A program made the position numbers and the translations under genes. This document shows positions 21,820-35,692 of a stretch of 64,000 nt of DNA, one piece after another. The DNA is from Gambelia wislizenii (Eukaryota > Chordata > Lepidosauria > Squamata > Crotaphytidae): positions 286,062,265-286,126,264 of the forward strand of contig JAUMIR010000003.1 of the NCBI GenBank assembly GCA_030847615.1, given 5' to 3'. The notes beneath the pieces are model-generated. The model saw only the letters and a list, made by a program, of their open reading frames with translations. It was not told the DNA's origin and ran no database searches. How positions within the stretch are numbered: the stretch's first letter is position 1; the number at the start of each line of letters is the position of its first letter.

Positions 21820-22763
21820 CCATATATACCTGTGTATGTTGGAAAATGTATGCCAAAAAAATTCACCCCCCCCAAAACCTGGGTAGACTTATACACGAGT
21901 CAATATGGTAATCCTGTTCAAAAGAAAATGGCAGCAGCAGCAGCTCTTTGGGGCTTCTCTGCCATGGTGGGGATAGCAGGAGGGTCCTAAAAGAAGCACT
22001 ACCACTCACCACAGCAGGGGAAGCCTGAAGAAGCACCAACTCACCCCACTCTCCCTGCCTCAGAGGAAAATACCAAAGATATCCCTGCCAAGGCAGAGAA
22101 AGTTGTGTGTGTGTGGGGGGTGCAAATGCTTCTTCTATAGGACTCTTTCTGCGGATGGACTATGCTTAGTCCATCTGTGGAGAGCTTCCAGTAAAAGAAG
22201 TGCTGAACCCTCCCTCCGTCCCTCTCTCTCCTGCCTCATCAGGGAAATCTATGGTATTTCCCTGATGAGGTAAGGAGTGTGGGAGCAGGCCTCAGCACTA
22301 ATTTTACAGGCATCTTCCTCTAGATGAACTATGGCAAGAGCCATATGGTAGGGAGATTAGAAGGAATTGGGAGAACCAGGAAGAAGCCCCAATTCACTCC
22401 ATGCTCCCCATTGCAGCAGCGGCTTTTTGGTGCTTGCCCATCAGGGTGAGTGGGGAATAGAAAGAGTCAGGAGAACCTGAAAAAAGTCCCCTCTGCTCTC
22501 TATTCAGCAGCTCTTTTGGGGCTTCTCTGTTGCAGCAGAGAGAGTAGAGGTGTTCTTTTAGGCTTCTTCAGCACAGACTAAGCTCCAAAAGCATGAAGGA
22601 AGCAATGCCATCACCCCCTCCGCTCTCTCTCTGGCAGCTCTCTTGGGGCTTACCTACTGTTGTGGAGAGCAGAGGGGAATGCTCTCTCTGCATGGAGTAC
22701 ACTCCATGAGTCTGAGAGCTTAGTCCATGTCGTGAGAGCCTGAAGGACTCAATGGTCTCCTCT

Positions 22764-22765
<2 letters not shown>

Positions 22766-22794
<29 letters not shown>
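22766..22794. repeat. (CT)n microsatellite
   Basis: About 14 CT units inside the TA-flanked element. A second GA run is at 22910-22922. Confidence 0.95.
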
Positions 22795-22796
<2 letters not shown>

Positions 22797-23017
22797 CAGC
22801 CCTTTTGGGGCTTCCCCACCCCAGAAGACAGAGGTCAGACAGAGGAGGGAAAGCACCAAAGAGCCACTATCGCCACAACTTTTCCACCCAGGCATTACAA
22901 AAGGCCTACAGAGAGAGAGAGAGTGAAAGCAGAGGGGATTGGTGCTTCTTTTAGAGTGGCGGTGTAGTGAAAGGCCTTTTTGAGTGCCTGTGTGGGAAAA
23001 TGGCAGTGCCTGTCAGA

Positions 23018-23152
23018 ATCATAGAATTGTAGAGTTGGAAGAGACCACAAGGGCCATCCAGTCTAACCCCCTGCCACTCAGGAAATCACAATCAAACCAT
23101 CCCTGACAGATGGCCATCTAGCCTCTGTTTAAAGACCTCCAAGGAAGTGGCT
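23018..23152 (-). mobile_element. CR1 LINE 3' fragment
   Basis: AATCATAGAATTGTAGAGTT, GGCCATCCAGTCTAACCCCC, then GCCATCTAGCCTCTGTTTAA: the CR1 3' end on the minus strand, inserted in the TA-flanked element. Confidence 0.9.
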
Positions 23153-23675
23153 GGCCATCTGAGGCAGTGCTAGTGCTTTCACCTTTCCACGGAATTGATC
23201 CAAGGGGCCCCATGCTGAGCCCCTCCATTTATCCATAGGTCATATCAAAATCCATAATTTTGACCCCCAAACCTGCCCTCAATTTATACATGAGGTCTTC
23301 TTATACATGAGTATATGTGGTAGCCACGGGGTCCCCATTCCTGTCATGAGACTTTCAGTGGTAGTTTTTCATGTGACTTTAGTATGTATAGAATTGTACA
23401 GACTGGATTTCTTCCTTGCTAACATAATCAAATCTGATTATGTGCTTACATCACAGAACAAAGTTAATTCATGCAGTACTTCTTCAAGAAGCACTGGTTT
23501 CGCTTCAGATTAGTCTTGTTTACCCTCACTGACATAATCACATAACCAAACTTGATTAGTTCTATGAAGACTTTATTGTTAGCAGAAAGAAGGCTAATAT
23601 TAAACCCCAACACCTCGCCACAACAAAAATGGCATGAAAGCAAATTGGGGCTTTGAAAGTATATTTTGAAAACTA

Positions 23676-24061
23676 CAGTTGGCCCTTCATATTCTCTGGG
23701 GTTAGGGGCACATCCCCCCCCCAATGAATGTGGAAAAACCACAAATATCTCTAACCCCCTCCAAAACCATATTTATCACACCCCAAAAGTATGATCCATG
23801 GGTTCATCCCACCATGGATGCCTTTGAGGAGCCAGGGTTCCTTCGCAAGGCAGAAGCAGACAGCTGGTGGGGCTTGCCACTGCCTCTGCACCATTAATAG
23901 GGACTTATATGCCTCACCATGCGTTTACAGTCTCTCTCTGTCTCACAAAGCCTGCAGTCATTCTTTAAAAAGGCATAAGGCAGCAGTGAAGATGGCAGCA
24001 AATAATCTGTAAATAATCAAATCTGCAAAAGTTAAATCCACAAATTGTGGAGGGCTGACTG
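23676..24061. mobile_element. Tigger/pogo-like TIR element
   Basis: Ends CAGTTGGCCCTTCATATTCT and, read back from 24061, CAGTCAGCCCTCCACAATTT; TA on both sides. 386 bp, no coding capacity, no minisatellite. Confidence 0.85.
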
Positions 24062-24526
24062 TATTTACTGCATGTGCTACTTAGAACATTCATTTGGGTT
24101 TGTTATATTCCTCTGTCTTAAATTAAAAGCTGCTCTGAGAAATCTTGAAAATGAATAAATAATAAAATAAAAATAATCTAGCCTCCCTTACCCTTTTAGT
24201 TATGAAAATATTCACTGGAGATGTTCATCTGGCCAGGTCCTAGTTTGCTGCTCCTACATGATTCTCTTTCTGGCATTCTTTATTCTTAATTAGTCTATCA
24301 TATGTTGTATACTAACCATCTGTTAATGCTAATAGGAGCTTTTAAAGCATGCACACTTCAGATTATATATATAGAAAAAGAACTGAAATGGAACACAAGT
24401 GTTAAAACTAAGTACCTGTGCAATTTTAGCAACTAATTAAACTTTTCTAATATTTTATTACCATAAGCTGAAGTAAAGTCAAACATATCCAGTTTCTCAC
24501 CAATGTCTTTGTGTCTTTTCATACAG

Positions 24527-24730
24527 GAAGATCCCTATGTAATGTACAAGAAATCTGACAAACCCCTTTATGGCAATGACAGATTTGAAGGGTACTGCCT
24601 GGATTTGTTAAAGGAGTTATCAAATATTTTAGGTTTCATCTATGAAGTAAAACTAGTGTCTGATGGTAAATATGGAGCCCAGAATGACAAAGGAGAATGG
24701 AATGGCATGGTCAAAGAACTCATAGATCAC
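24527..24730 (+). CDS. GRIK1: GRIK1 exon: ligand-binding segment S1, first part (68 codons)
   Basis: A 204-base exon, phase 0 at both ends, with ATACAG acceptor and GTAAGA donor. It begins [20 protein letters not shown] and ends GMVKELIDH. This is lobe 1 of the glutamate-binding clamshell, including the Tyr of the [11 protein letters not shown] stretch and the [11 protein letters not shown] loop. The second residue is Asp where mammalian GluK1 usually has Glu (EEPYVMY), a conservative change. NDKGEWNG without an extra residue is GluK1-like; GluK2 has DDANGQWNG. A longer open frame reads through from the upstream intron and past the donor, but the splice sites fix the true exon. Confidence 0.96.
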
Positions 24731-25026
24731 GTAAGATTGAATTCTGGTATTTACTATTGTAGTCACCTTGTAATGTCTTAATACATTTAAATTGATTTGG
24801 TACATTTAAATTACCAGACAGCTGGGCTGTTGACTGTCTTAATACAAATATTTAAACTAGCAGACAATATAAATGATTAAGATGTTTCATTGAGTTTAAT
24901 AGGATTTATTCCCATGTAAGTGTGTAGAGGATTGCACCCTGAATAACTAACTATTTGAGAATCAAAAAGGATTCAAGTGGGAAAGATAGATTGCTTTCCA
25001 GGAAGATGTGTGGTTTTAAGTGTCTA

Positions 25027-25262
25027 CATATGGCACATCCAGGCTTATTGAAAAGTCCCAGATTTTTGTTCCTGTTTTATACTGGGTTAAAATAAATCAA
25101 CTTGGGGAGCTGGTATAAAAAGTCTCTGATTGTATTGGGAGCTGACAGAAAATATTCTGAGATAAACAAAACATGTATGGTTCTCTAAAATAAAATTGGA
25201 AAGAACAGGAACAAAATCTGAGACTTTCTGGTCTTTTGATTCTGTCTGGATGTGCCCATAGA
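25027..25262. mobile_element. Palindromic MITE
   Basis: Left arm GGCACATCCAGGC...GAAAAGTCCCAGATTTTTGT TCCTGTTTT; right arm is its complement ending GTCTGGATGTGCCC. Inside the short intron between two S1 exons. Confidence 0.75.
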
Positions 25263-25840
25263 ATGGCATTCTCTTCTATAAGAGCTCAACTATTCATTGC
25301 ATGAATAGGCAGTCTGTATTTCTTAAGAATTTTGAAGGTTCAGCATATGAGAGACCTGAGTCACCTGCAGTGGACACTTATATTATCTGCTTGAAAATTC
25401 TCCCAGTTTTAAAGTTCTTCAGATCTCTGCTCTATAAGATTTGTGATTATGCATAATAGGGTCTCTCCACTAGAATTTTAGCAATACTGCTTCATTATAG
25501 CTTTACCATAGTCACATGAGCAAAGATGAAACATTGGATCATGCCTCAAAATAGAAAAAAATAATAATTTAATACTGCCTCAAGACATCACCACATGACA
25601 CGCCACCCATTCTGAATGAATAAAATGAAATTATCATCACTGGTCTGAAGTTAGGTTCCTTGCTAATGCTGTTGAATGAGAAAAGCCTTTTTTCCTTTAA
25701 AATTTTATCCATAACTATAGCCATGAGCAAATTGGGTCTTACTTCTGATAGCATGCTTGAGGAAGTAAGTGAAAAAATTAAAATATGCTTGGGTGTTTTT
25801 CTTTTGTTTTTTGAATGGAAATAAACATTTTGAAAGATAA

Positions 25841-28149
<2,309 letters not shown>

Positions 28150-29191
28150 GGTGATGGCGAACCTATGACACGCGTGTCACCACTGACACGCGTAGCCATC
28201 TGTGGTGACACGCGGCTAGGCCTCCTCCCCCCCTTCCCCCTCGCAACCTCACCACCCTCCCTAAAGTGGCGGGCAGGGCTTCGAAGCCCCGATCACCACC
28301 ACCACCACCGCTGAGGCCTGCCTGCTTCCCCAAAGCTTCCTCGGAAAGGCCGGATAAGGCGGTGGGCGGATTGGCAGGACTCTGCCCGGCCTCTCCCCAG
28401 CCTGCCCGAAGGGTCTCTGGGGCTTGGAAGCCCTGGAGCCACCTTGGAAAGGCTGGGGAAGGCGGTGGGCTGGTGGGAGGGTGGGAGGGAGTCTGCCCGG
28501 CCTCTCCCTGGCCTTCCCAAGGGTGCTCCGGGGCTTTGAAGCCCCGGAGCCACCTCGGAAATGCCGGGAAAGGCAGCGGGAGGGAGCCTTGGGAGCCTGT
28601 CGGTGCCTTGAAAAGGGAGGGGGGAAAGCATACGGGTGGGAGGTTTTCTACCCTCCCCTTGCCAAGGCACCGACAGGCTTCATGAGTAGCCCATCAGTGC
28701 CTTGGAAGCGAGGAGAGAAAGTGTGCGGGTGGGAGGCTCTCCCCCTTCCCCTTGCCAAGACAGCTACAGGCTTTGTGAGAAGCCCCTCGGTGCCTTGGGA
28801 AGGGAGGGGGAAAGCGTACAGGTGGGAGGTTTTTCACCCTCCCCCTGCCAAGGCAGCAACAGGCTTCATGAGAAGCCCGTTGGTTCCTTGGGAAGGGACG
28901 AGTGGAGAACGTGGGGGTGGGAGGCTTTCCACCCCACCTTCCCAAGGCAATGACGGGCTTCATGAGAAGCCCGTTGGTGCCTTGGGAAGGGGGGGGGAAA
29001 CGTGCAGGTTGGAGGCTTTCTGCGAATAGTCGAAGTCGCAAATGTGGAGGGGCAACTGTATACATTTATGTTATTTAAACAGTAAATATTGCGAAATTAT
29101 GTTTTTTCCTCTAAGTGACACACCACCTGAGTTATGCTCAGTTTTTTTGGCGACGTTTGACACACCATGCTCAAAAGGTTGCCCATCACTG
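28150..29191. mobile_element. hAT-type element with GC-rich amplified interior
   Basis: Left end GGTGATGGCGAACCTATGAC; right end complement CAGTGATGGGCAACCTTTTG. GTAGACC is present immediately outside both ends (28143-28149 and 29193-29199) as the target-site duplication. The right third includes a Tigger-like terminal repeat ending at 29058 (GAATGTGGAGGGGCAACTG-like), so a second element or a chimera lies inside. The interior is GC-rich. Confidence 0.75.
28603..29000 (+). repeat. Minisatellite, 93-94 bp units
   Basis: Five GTGCCTTG-type unit starts at 28603, 28697, 28790, 28883 and 28977. Each unit has GGGTGGGAGG and CTTCATGAGAAGCCC. Frames over it on both strands are repeat artefacts. Confidence 0.88.
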
Positions 29192-29758
29192 GGTAGACCA
29201 TAATAGAGAATTCTGGCCAATATATTTGAAAACCTTATTCCGCTTAATTGTATGTGTCAGAAACAATGAAATAATGTCTCTTGGTTTCCATGCAAATCTC
29301 ATACAAGGCTGTCAGAACCAGTATTTACAGCCATAAACCCTCACAAACTCTGTTTGCCTTACCATGAATTATAAATTTGATTCTGCATAGCTCACAGTTT
29401 CATACATGACTAACAATCTGACCATCATTGACAGATTATTCCTCCCGACCACCCTCAATGTAATAAACCAAGATGGAAACCGGTCTTATTTTCTCTCTAA
29501 AAAGAAGTCTAGTTATTTTTAAAAAGTAACATGACATTTCCTAATTCCTAGGAAGGCCTTGATTCTATACTTCCAAGGGCTGGGAAGCAGGTGATAATCT
29601 CCAAAATCTGAGGTTGCTCAATTTGCCAAGTACTTTGGGTTTCTACCTTTTACTGGCAAAGCATGTATATCCATGACATAACTCTGAATAGGCAGAAATT
29701 TACCAAACGATTTTTTTTCCTGGCATGGAGATGAAATGATACAAAGAGGTTTTATCTA
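29192..29758. other. GRIK1 intron, unassigned
   Basis: Nothing recognisable. Confidence 0.4.
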
Positions 29759-29950
29759 CAGCAGGCCCTCAGTATCCACTGGGGTTTGGTTCCAGGAGCC
29801 CAGGGATATGAAAATCTGTGGATACTCAAATCCCATTGTACACAATGGCACAGTGAAATTGTGTCCCTTATATAAAATGGTGAACAACAATGTTTGCTTT
29901 TTAGAATATATTTTTTAAAATACTTTCAAACCATGGTTGATTGAATCTAT
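29759..29950 (+). mobile_element. Tigger/pogo-like element, left end only
   Basis: After TA, CAGCAGGCCCTCAGTATCCA and GGTTTGGTTCCAGGAGCC match the terminal repeat style of the other Tigger-like copies. The right end was not found; the end coordinate is approximate. Confidence 0.65.
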
Positions 29951-30267
29951 GGTGATAACATTTCTAGAAGCTTTGTGGGTTTTTATTAAATATAAAATTT
30001 CCAGGGGGTGTTGGTAGTCAGTAATACTGACAATTTTTAGTCAACTTTAATAAAACAGTACCTAACAATGCAATCTCTTTTCACTTTCAAATTTGCAACT
30101 ATTGCTTTCTGTCCCTTATGCAGCCCTGTCATGGATGCTTTGATTTTTAATATTAGAAATGCACACTGAGTGATCTTTTCTTTTTCTAGTGCCTTCTTGG
30201 AAAACCATATGACAAACCTAGAAAACACTGGCCATCAGGTCTGGTGTTGTCAGAGTGGGGCATTAAG

Positions 30268-30387
30268 CAGAGCTTGAAAATGTTACTGCTTGGACCATAG
30301 CTCCCAGAATCTCCAAGCAACATGGTGACCATGCTGCCTAGGAGATACTGGGAACTGTAGTCCAAGAGGTAACTTTTTCAAGCTCTG
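30268..30387. mobile_element. Palindromic hAT-type MITE
   Basis: CAGAGCTTGAAAATGTTACT at the left and the complement CAGAGCTTGAAAAAGTTACC at the right, with TCCCAGAATCTCC / GGAGATACTGGGA inner arms. About 120 bp. Confidence 0.8.
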
Positions 30388-32194
30388 CTGTGATGGAAGT
30401 TTGAACTCAAAGGAAAAAGATTGTGTCATGCTACTTTCTACAGCCTGTGCACAAGCTCGTGTTGACGTTTTCTTAAAACTTTCAAAAAACATTATGTATG
30501 CACAGTGTTGTGCATGGTTGCAGCCCCTGACTTCAGTGGAATTAGAGCTTAATCCATTTTGATTTATTTCTTCTACAGCACAATATGTTAAGAGTCTCAG
30601 GCTTATACTGAGTTGAACAGTGGAATTGGATTAGGTGTCATATTTAAAGTTTGTTTATGTAAGAATATTTGTATTTCTTAATATTTGTCATAACTCTTTG
30701 ACAATGAATTTCACACATTTCACACATTTCACAAACTTCCAATGACTCCAACAGACTGATGTCTTTTTAAAAGGAAAACTAGACACAGTGATAATAATTA
30801 AAAAAAAAACCAAAGATTTTTTTTTTACCAGATTCATTAGTCCATAGTAATTTTGTTCCATATTTATTGTAGATGTCAAAATCATCCCCTATGGCTGATT
30901 AGCTTTCTGTGGGGTACTTTAATCAGATGGTTGCCATATTCTGTCCTTATCTACTCATTTCCAGTTAAACAGGAACATGCATACATGTACATATAACAAA
31001 GAATCATTATGGCCACTTAAAAGTTTGACACACTTGTGTATTTACATATCCTCCCCAACAGGGGTTCATAGCATATAAACTCCACACACACACCTACACA
31101 ATCATTTTCTGAGGATACCAGCCACAGATGCAGGCGAAACGTCAGTAAGAAAGTATTCCAGAGCCTGGGGGGGGGGGGAAACAACCAAGGAAAATCTCTG
31201 GAGGAAGTTCTTCCAACTCAGTATTTATATCTATATTTAACTCACATCATGACCAAAGGTTACAGTGAGACTGGCCAGGGCAAGCCATCATAGGTCAAAA
31301 TCAAACACTTTAAATTTATAATTTCAAATTGAATGTCTATATTGATTTTCTAAAAAAAACCCTGTTGGACAGAAGGATTTGTTAAAACTAAAATTATTTT
31401 TTCATTCGTTTCTTTGTTTTGGTTTGTTTGCCCCATCAAGCAATATGCCCCTGCTTATGTAACCTCTCTTTTAAAACAAACAGAACACAACCCAGCAAAA
31501 TAAATCAGTAATGTGCCAGTCCGAACACACAAATGATTGCAATGTCCCCATTTTATTTCCTTGCTGTTAAGTTCCTCTGAACCAAAGTGGGGCTTAAAAT
31601 TAACCTTCCTACAAGAGAGAGCATATGCACTTTTCTCTCTGCTGTGTTGGAAATGCAAAGTTTGAAATTCTACATCAAGCAAGTGGAGCATAACACTCCA
31701 CCCACGCAGTTCCTTTTCCAGCCTCCAGATATGTCTCATTTTGAATGGTGCACAAGGGGCTCTCCCCATCCAAAACCTTCCCCCTGTAGTTTTCAGGCCC
31801 CAGGAGGTGCTGCTGCTGGTGCCCCTACTTACTGATAGGGGGCAGCAAGACAGATACTCATAGGAGGAGGGAAATGGGAGTTTCCCATTTGGAGAATGGG
31901 AATGTTGGAGGACACCCTCCTATCCCTTCCCTATGGAACTACATTGTCTGAATTGCCTCCTCCCTTCCTCCTTTCCCTTAGGGTTGCTACATTGAAAGCT
32001 GGAGACAGCTTCTGTACTTTTAATGGTTGTGTCAAAGAGGGAATTTCAGCAGGTATTGCTGGTCATGCATCTAGATCAATGATGGTGAATGCAACTCTCA
32101 TCAGCCCTTGCCAGCATAGCCAATGTGATAAGTGATGATAAGAACTGCAGTACAACATCTGGAGGACCACAACTTCTCCATCCATGTTCTAGGT
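30388..32194. other. GRIK1 intron, mostly unassigned
   Basis: A hammerhead-like motif is at 31109-31143. An ATGATGGTGAATGCAACTCT hAT-like piece is near 32078. No exon was seen. Confidence 0.4.
31109..31143 (+). ncRNA. Hammerhead-ribozyme-like motif
   Basis: CTGAGGA, ATACCAGCC-ACAGAT-GCAGGC, GAAA, CGTC in order: conserved box 1 (one change), a damaged stem II with ACAGAT loop, intact box 2 and a GTC cleavage triplet. The same motif occurs in the inverted pair at 46256-46450. Self-cleavage is unproven. Confidence 0.55.
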
Positions 32195-32330
32195 CAGTGA
32201 CTCCCAAACTTTGGTCCTCTAGGTGTTTTGGACTTCAACTCCCAGAAGCCCTAGCTGACTTGACCAACAGTCAGGAATTCTGGGAGCTGAAGTGTAAAAC
32301 ATCTGGAGGACCAACATTTGGGAACCATTG
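32195..32330. mobile_element. hAT-type MITE with 8-bp target-site duplication
   Basis: CAGTGACTCCCAAACTTTGG ... CATTTGGGAACCATTG, flanked by TTCTAGGT (32187-32194) and TTCTAGAT (32331-32338). 136 bp. Confidence 0.85.
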
Positions 32331-34315
32331 TTCTAGATGAAAATGAATAGAACAGGGCTTTCCTTTGGGACAATGTTACCAAGTACTAGCAGTACTGTGG
32401 GTCTGTTTTGTTTTTGTTTTTCAAAATGCTGTAAATACATAAGTGCTATAATCATTTTTAAACAAACAAGCTATATGTTGCTGTGGGTGGCAGCATCTTC
32501 ATCTCTTTACAAAGTTGCTGTTTAATCCTAGGTCTGGCCCTGGTTCAGCAGCCTGCCTGCCTTGTCTGTAGGAACCCAGGGCTCATTTTTTAGATTCATG
32601 TTTTGCAGACCATTTGGAGGGAACTTGCTTCTACCTCTGCTCTCAGGCACAGTGGCACTGCCATGTCTTCCACCATGATCTTCTATTCCAAAGATACCTC
32701 TGCTCAGCACTAGCATTGCTCATTGCTGCCAATGTTTTAAAGTATACTAAGCATGCAGACTCAAATATATTTGTCTGAAAATGATGGTGGCTGGGCACTG
32801 CAGCAGGGGAAGCACAGCAGGCGTAAGTGGGGCAATGAATAGGAAAGGACAGCAGGTTGGTCAAAATATTCAAAATTGCCTTGTGATTGTAGGGACTGTT
32901 CTTTTGTTAAAATACTTAGACTCACTGGGCTAATCCAATTGCTTGCCCCAACCAACATAGACTTAGTGAAATAATGGGACTTACATACAGTAAGTGTTGA
33001 TTTAATAAATATCATTGATTCAATGGATCTCCTTATTGCGAATGGGAGTTGGATTTATACCACCTCTTTTAATTGAAGTCTTAGTCTTCTATTTCCTGTT
33101 CAAGCCCCTTAGGCTTTGTATATTTTAAAATGGTATTTTCTATAATGCATGAAATGTTTCTTTTCTTAAATCTGTATCCTGTATCCTATGTTAATTTTTT
33201 TAATTACCTACTGTACGAATAATGATGGTGTATTTAAGTAACAGCATCCTAAATAACAAACTCTTTCAGTTAGTGCCTTCATTATTATCTATGTTCATTG
33301 CTTCAAGCCTAGCACAGCACTCTAGTTGCAAGAGTGCATAAATTCAAAGCTTAATTATATTGTTAAACTGGCAATTAAAATGTACTGGCATGGCATTGTC
33401 AATTAAAGCCATATTCATAAATATCACAATAAAAGTATGTCCTACAGTTGGGAGAATCAGCAGCAGGCAGGGTTCTGTAGCTACAAGGAGCCTTACAGTA
33501 ATTTTGGAAAGTATTTTATAGAACACTTAAAACATAGTGTTTTTTGTTTTTGTTTTTCAAACATGGAAATGCTAGTTCTCCTTCCAGAAAAGCCAGGTTA
33601 AACAGCAAAGTCTAAGAGAGGGACAAATTAAGTTTCAAAAACAAAAGAGCTGAAGATCAGGAGGGCTGAGGAAGACAGTATCATCCAAGGGAAGCTGGAA
33701 GTCAGCTTATTGCACATTGCTGTAATTGTGCGAAAGAACCACCATGAAATTATCACACAACCACCACTAACACTTTAAGAACAGGACTTTACTTCCATGA
33801 TTTAGCATGGGCGAGATTTCAGCGGTTCTCGTGAGAAGACGCGGGCGTGCTTAAAAACACCAAAAACCCCTTAATTTTCAAAGTAAATGAACACACAAAC
33901 ACTTAAACAAATATAAAAACATGCAAACAAACCTGGACAGTTCATAGAAAGAGCACCCTGTGGATAGTTTTCATGATCTCATCCAGACATTTTCTCACTT
34001 GGAATGGGGAAGGAGAAAAAGGACCACCCATTCATGCTATAATCTTGCAATTACAGCGGGGTGTATTTTTGCATGCTCTTCAATACCATGAAAAAAGCGA
34101 TATTGAGAGCTATTGACAGCTTGTCCCATAAACTAAAAGCAATGCCTTATTCAAGGCTGGAGCACAGTTTGACCACACGAACATGACAATGTTGTGCGAT
34201 AGCGGAAAACGTTCATGCTATCGTAATGTTGTAAACCTGCAATTTTTGCTGCATCTGATAAAGTTCAAAATCTGGCAGTAGCACAGTTCATATTAGCACA
34301 CTTGAGAAATATTAC
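32331..34315. other. GRIK1 intron, unassigned
   Basis: Includes a CpG-containing stretch around 33810-34210 (ATTTCAGCGGTTCTCGTGAG, GCGATAGCGG-like) that differs from its AT-rich surroundings and may be an unclassified DNA element. No exon was seen. Confidence 0.35.
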
Positions 34316-34546
34316 TTAGGGTGCATCTACACTGTAGAAATAATGCAGTTTGACACCACTTTAACTGCCATGGCCCTATTCTACAGAATCCTGGGATTTG
34401 CATTTTTGTGTGGAACCAGCACTCTTTGGAAAAGAAGGCTAAAGACCTCGCCAAACTACAGATCCCAGGACTCCATAGGAGCATTAAATGCCACAGCATT
34501 TAAAGTGATGTCAAACTACATTATTTCCACAGTGTAGATGCACCTT
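34316..34546. mobile_element. Palindromic MITE
   Basis: AGGGTGCATCTACACTGTAG at the left, complement of GGTGCATCTACACTGTGGAA at the right; AATAATGCAGTTTGACACCA next to the ends. Same family as 15540-15752. Confidence 0.85.
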
Positions 34547-34555
34547 TAGGCAAAA

Positions 34556-34766
34556 CCCACACTACACAAATAATCCAGTTTGAAACTGGATTATTTCCCA
34601 TGGTGTCTTCCTATCGAGTCCTGGGATTTTTAGTTTTATAAGGTCCTTAGCCTTCTCTGCCAAAGGATGCTGGTCACCAAACTACAAATCCCAGGATTCC
34701 ATAGGAAGGAGCCATGGCAAATAATCCAGTTTCAAACTGGATTATTTGTGTAGTGTGGATTTGGTC
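34556..34766. mobile_element. Second palindromic MITE, directly adjacent
   Basis: CCCACACTACACAAATAATC at the left, complement CCACACTACACAAATAATCC at the right; an AATCCAGTTTGAAACTGGATT palindrome sits at each end. Related to its neighbour but a distinct subfamily. Confidence 0.85.
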
Positions 34767-35364
34767 TTGGTTCTCAGGGGTTGTAACAAACACAGGGATT
34801 GTAGCTCTAGAAATAAAGTGCCAAAGTGTGATGAGAACCCCGGTTTATCTCTTTCCCCATCCCCCAGTATCATATACTTCCTAGGTAGTGGCATACAGTT
34901 TTTTATAATGGGTATTTCTCTTAACTTCATGGCAACTCTACCCTAGGATAGACAGAGAGTTAGGGCAATGAATAGTTTGGAAGAATGGATCTGGTTCTAC
35001 AATTTCTAGCTAAATTCAGGGGCTGAAACACATATTCAAGACACATACTGGTGCTCTGTGTTTATTTGGGTGGGTGGATAGATAGACAGACAGATAGGCA
35101 GACATGCAGATAGACAGAATCTATATATATAGTACATACAATGTGTGTGAGTGTGTGTGTACCTGCATGCATGCAGTATGACAATGGGAAGATACGCTCT
35201 GAACATGAAAAGTTGTGCACTAGAAAGCCATGGGCTGTGCCCACTCATTGGACCTCTAGCACATTTCTACCCCATGTCTTCAAGCATTTGGAGATACATA
35301 GCACTTCTTCACAACAGCAAATAACTGGTGGGCAGCTGGTCCCAGTACTGATCCAAGATCTGTG
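34767..35364. other. GRIK1 intron, unassigned, with GATA/GACA and GT-rich repeats
   Basis: GATAGATAGACAGACAGATA near 35077 and a GTGTGAGTGTGTGTG run near 35143. No exon. Confidence 0.5.
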
Positions 35365-35690
35365 TGAACATATCCAGGGGTAGCTGTGTTGGCCATAGAG
35401 CCATAAAACAACAATACCTTTCTTGGGCCAATCAAAAATGCACAAACTGCATGATGCAAGCTTTCAAAGCTCCACTGGCTTCTTCATCAGGCAAAGTGTT
35501 TGAAATCATACAGCAGAAGGGGGGGAAATGATGATGTCGGAGTCCTAAGCCTACATTTTTTCAAGATGTTGTTTTTGCTGTTATCAGCTAAGATGGTCTG
35601 GAGAGATATCAATGCAGACAGATGTCACTCCTCTCCTTGGCCATGTGGGTGCTGACAGACAAAGAGTGGTAAAATCTAGGCAATAACATT
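35365..35690 (-). repeat. Left arm of a 310-bp inverted hammerhead-motif repeat pair
   Basis: The reverse complement matches 37683-37985 along its length. Minus strand 35492-35453 reads CTGATGA, AGAAGCCAGTGGAGCTTT, GAAA, GCTTGCATC: both hammerhead boxes intact, with AAGC/GCTT as a possible stem II. It ends with GGCCAACACAGCTACCCCTG, a phrase typical of amniote Penelope-like terminal repeats. Confidence 0.75.
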
Positions 35691-35692
35691 TC

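Larger units (their letters stand above)
21820..23320. mobile_element. TA-flanked TIR element with expanded interior
   Basis: Left end CCATATATACCTGTGTATGT and right end whose complement is CCACATATACTCATGTATAA, with TA outside each. Subterminal ATCCATAATTTTGACCCCCA is shared with a common reptile repeat. The interior repeats phrases such as GGGGCTTCTCTGCC and GCAGCAGC and includes (CT)n at 22766-22794 and a CR1 piece. Confidence 0.65.

Noticed and set aside
22568..22819. Arg-Glu repeat frame (REREREREREE)
   Set aside because: Translation of a (CT)n microsatellite.
28266..29065. Frames of 123-201 codons on both strands
   Set aside because: Repeat peptides from the 93-94 bp minisatellite in a hAT-type element.
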